Both the position numbers and the translations under genes were made by a program. 64,000 nt of DNA from UBA7672 sp030824255 (GTDB lineage: Bacteria > Pseudomonadota > Alphaproteobacteria > Caulobacterales > Hyphomonadaceae). The DNA is taken from assembly GCA_942493305.1 (NCBI GenBank), contig OW818686.1:868001-932000 (forward strand). The letters are read 5' to 3'. Of this stretch, positions 62,977-64,000 are shown one piece after another. Position 1 is the stretch's first letter, and every line of letters begins with the position of its first letter. Under the pieces are notes generated by a model, which worked only from the letters and a program-made list of their open reading frames with translations, made no database searches and was not told the origin of the DNA.

Positions 62977-63534
62977 ATGACCGACTTCACCGACATCATG
63001 CGCCGCGTGATCACGGGCGATGATGCGTCCGGCGACAGTGTCGTGATCATCGACGGCCCGCCCTCCGCCATCAATGGCGATCCCAATCTCGGCGGCCTGT
63101 TCGATATCTGGCACGACGTCTCCACTGGCCCGCTCGATCCGCAGGATCATGCGGAGCTGGGGCCCGATCGCTGCGTTCTGTCTCCCGCGGACGGCAAGGT
63201 GAAGGTGCGGTGGTTCGTGATCCCGCCCAAGCCGCCTGGCGTGCCTGACGAGGTGCTCCAGGCCGCCGCCCGCACACGCTTCGCCACGTTCGATGCGGAA
63301 GATCACCTCACCGACCAGTCGAAAAGCCCGGCCATGCACAAGACGGCGTCGATCGACGTCATCTGCCTGCTGCGGGGCGAGGTCGATCTCATTCTCGATA
63401 AATCACGCACCCGCATCAAACCCGGCCAGATCGTCATCCAGCGCGGCACGAGCCATGGCTGGGAAGCCATCGGCGAACCGGCGCTTCTGCTGGCGGTCCT
63501 GATTGATCGACCGCTTGTGGCGCAAACGCACTAG
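62977..63534 (+). CDS. Cupin-domain protein
   Basis: 185 residues, no signal peptide. The C-terminal cupin has MHKTASIDVICLLRGEVDLI and KPGQIVIQRGTSHGWEAIGE. The metal set is reduced to a few His/Glu, so it may bind a small ligand. Function unknown; resembles cupins annotated as gentisate-type or regulatory. Confidence 0.82.
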   Translation: MTDFTDIMRRVITGDDASGDSVVIIDGPPSAINGDPNLGGLFDIWHDVSTGPLDPQDHAELGPDRCVLSPADGKVKVRWFVIPPKPPGVPDEVLQAAARTRFATFDAEDHLTDQSKSPAMHKTASIDVICLLRGEVDLILDKSRTRIKPGQIVIQRGTSHGWEAIGEPALLLAVLIDRPLVAQTH

Positions 63535-63584
63535 TTCGCGCGTTGATATTGGGCGTAGAGGCCTGTTGGTCGTAGAGGAGTGAG

Positions 63585-63824
63585 ATGATGAACCGCGTTC
63601 TCCCCGGACTTGCCGTTCTGGCCATCAGCCTTGCCGCCGCCGCCTGTGTCTCGCCCGGCGGACCCGAAGCGCAGATGTCCCAGGAACAGGCCTGCCTCGT
63701 TCACAACGAGAACGACCCCGCCCAGCGCGACCGCTGCCGCCTCGACGCCAGCGTCCGCAGCGACACCGTGCCGGACGTCCGGCCGATGGACCTGCCCATC
63801 CGCAACGGCCAGATGGGCGACTGA
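63585..63824 (+). CDS. Small lipoprotein
   Basis: 79 residues, MMNRVLPGLAVLAISLAAAA then C (lipobox AAAC). The mature part has two further cysteines (QACLVHN, DRCRLD). Function unknown. A palindromic repeat follows the stop. Confidence 0.72.
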   Translation: MMNRVLPGLAVLAISLAAAACVSPGGPEAQMSQEQACLVHNENDPAQRDRCRLDASVRSDTVPDVRPMDLPIRNGQMGD

Positions 63825-63831
63825 TCTCTCC

Positions 63832-63873
63832 GGACCGCCGGGCCCCTGCCCGGCAGTCACCGCGCAGCGGTGA
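63832..63873. repeat. Two-hairpin palindromic intergenic repeat, copy 3
   Basis: GGACCGCCGGGC, CCCT, GCCCGGCAGTC (63832-63858), then TCACCGC-GCA-GCGGTGA (63857-63873). Same architecture as the copy at 9167. Confidence 0.7.
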
Positions 63874-63893
63874 TCCGCGAAATCAAGCAGCGC

Positions 63894-64000
63894 CTACCGA
63901 CCCGTGGCCATCCACGTCAGGTAGATCGCGAACAGCGCCGACACCACCATCGCCAGCGCGGCCAGCCGGAAGAACCCTGTCGCGAACGCCTGCGACTGGA
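63894..64000 (-). CDS. C-terminus of a membrane protein, possibly an MFS transporter (runs off the right edge)
   Basis: The last 34 residues are visible (QSQAFATGFFRLAALAMVVS, then ALFAIYLTWMATGR). One hydrophobic helix with a short tail, as at the end of MFS drug-exporter proteins, but too little to be sure. Confidence 0.5.
   Translation of the reverse strand, partial: QSQAFATGFFRLAALAMVVSALFAIYLTWMATGR

Noticed and set aside
1..64000. tRNA, rRNA, CRISPR arrays, transposases, prophage genes
   Set aside because: None seen on reading both strands; short RNAs without strong sequence motifs could have been missed.

Overview
The window looks like a chromosomal segment of an aerobic alphaproteobacterium of the Caulobacterales/Hyphomonadales type. 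The evidence is gene content and order: fliQ-fliR-flhB followed by the cell-cycle kinase cckA, the rsmB-rpe-heparinase-purH neighbourhood, imuA-imuB-dnaE2, mmcB, a ChrR/ECF sigma pair, COQ4, GC-rich codon use, GANTC motifs and CtrA-like TTAA boxes. I saw no rRNA, tRNA, CRISPR array, transposase or prophage gene. The exact genus cannot be fixed from the sequence alone.

Layout. 0-3.5 kb: the minus-strand operon fliQ-fliR-flhB, then cckA, which runs off the left edge. 3.6-9.2 kb: a periplasmic Do-type protease, a LysR regulator, a pair of acetyltransferase-like genes, an isochorismatase-like protein without the usual cysteine, a remnant of a carboxymuconolactone decarboxylase-family gene and a lipoprotein cytochrome c. 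9.2-13.1 kb: a divergent TetR/MFS pair, thymidine kinase, and a patch rich in palindromic repeats. 13.1-18.9 kb: the SOS mutasome cassette imuA-imuB-dnaE2 behind a LexA box, with dnaE2 frameshifted in a nine-G run. 18.9-29.5 kb: an accessory catabolic island with a haloalkane dehalogenase, two membrane-anchored cysteine-type sulfatases, an enoyl-CoA hydratase, a lipoprotein formylglycine-generating enzyme (FGE), a TetR regulator, a metallo-beta-lactamase-fold protein, a DUF1330 protein and a double DsbA-fold protein. Its four promoter regions share one 19-bp palindromic operator. 29.5-38.2 kb: a flavoprotein, a phospholipase C-like/DUF4332 fusion, a redoxin-cytochrome-monooxygenase-like multidomain protein, a DJ-1/PfpI protein, a von Willebrand A protein and an S9 peptidase. 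38.2-48.2 kb: purH, a WbpM-type dehydratase, heparinase-like, rpe, a glycine-zipper protein, rsmB and a ChrR/ECF sigma pair. 48.2-53.6 kb: mmcB behind a second LexA box, FkbM methyltransferase, a zincin, COQ4 and a sirtuin. 53.9-58.8 kb: an envelope proteolysis cluster with a subtilase lipoprotein, a free-standing propeptide-like membrane protein, a lipoprotein and an M23 lipoprotein. 59-64 kb: gpmA, a deaminase-only RibD-like protein, a cold-shock protein, ygfZ, tag and small lipoproteins.

The clearest new signal is the shared operator (consensus TTGRCAYTNNNWNTGYCAN) at 18945, 20365, 23148 and 29364. It links the sulfatases, the FGE that would activate them, the dehalogenase and the accessory enzymes into one predicted regulon, probably read by the TetR protein encoded at 25749-26372. 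Other points worth attention are the dnaE2 homopolymer frameshift, a propeptide-like protein encoded apart from its likely protease, two loci where the 3' end of a gene is tandemly duplicated past its stop codon, and a family of palindromic repeats present at least three times.
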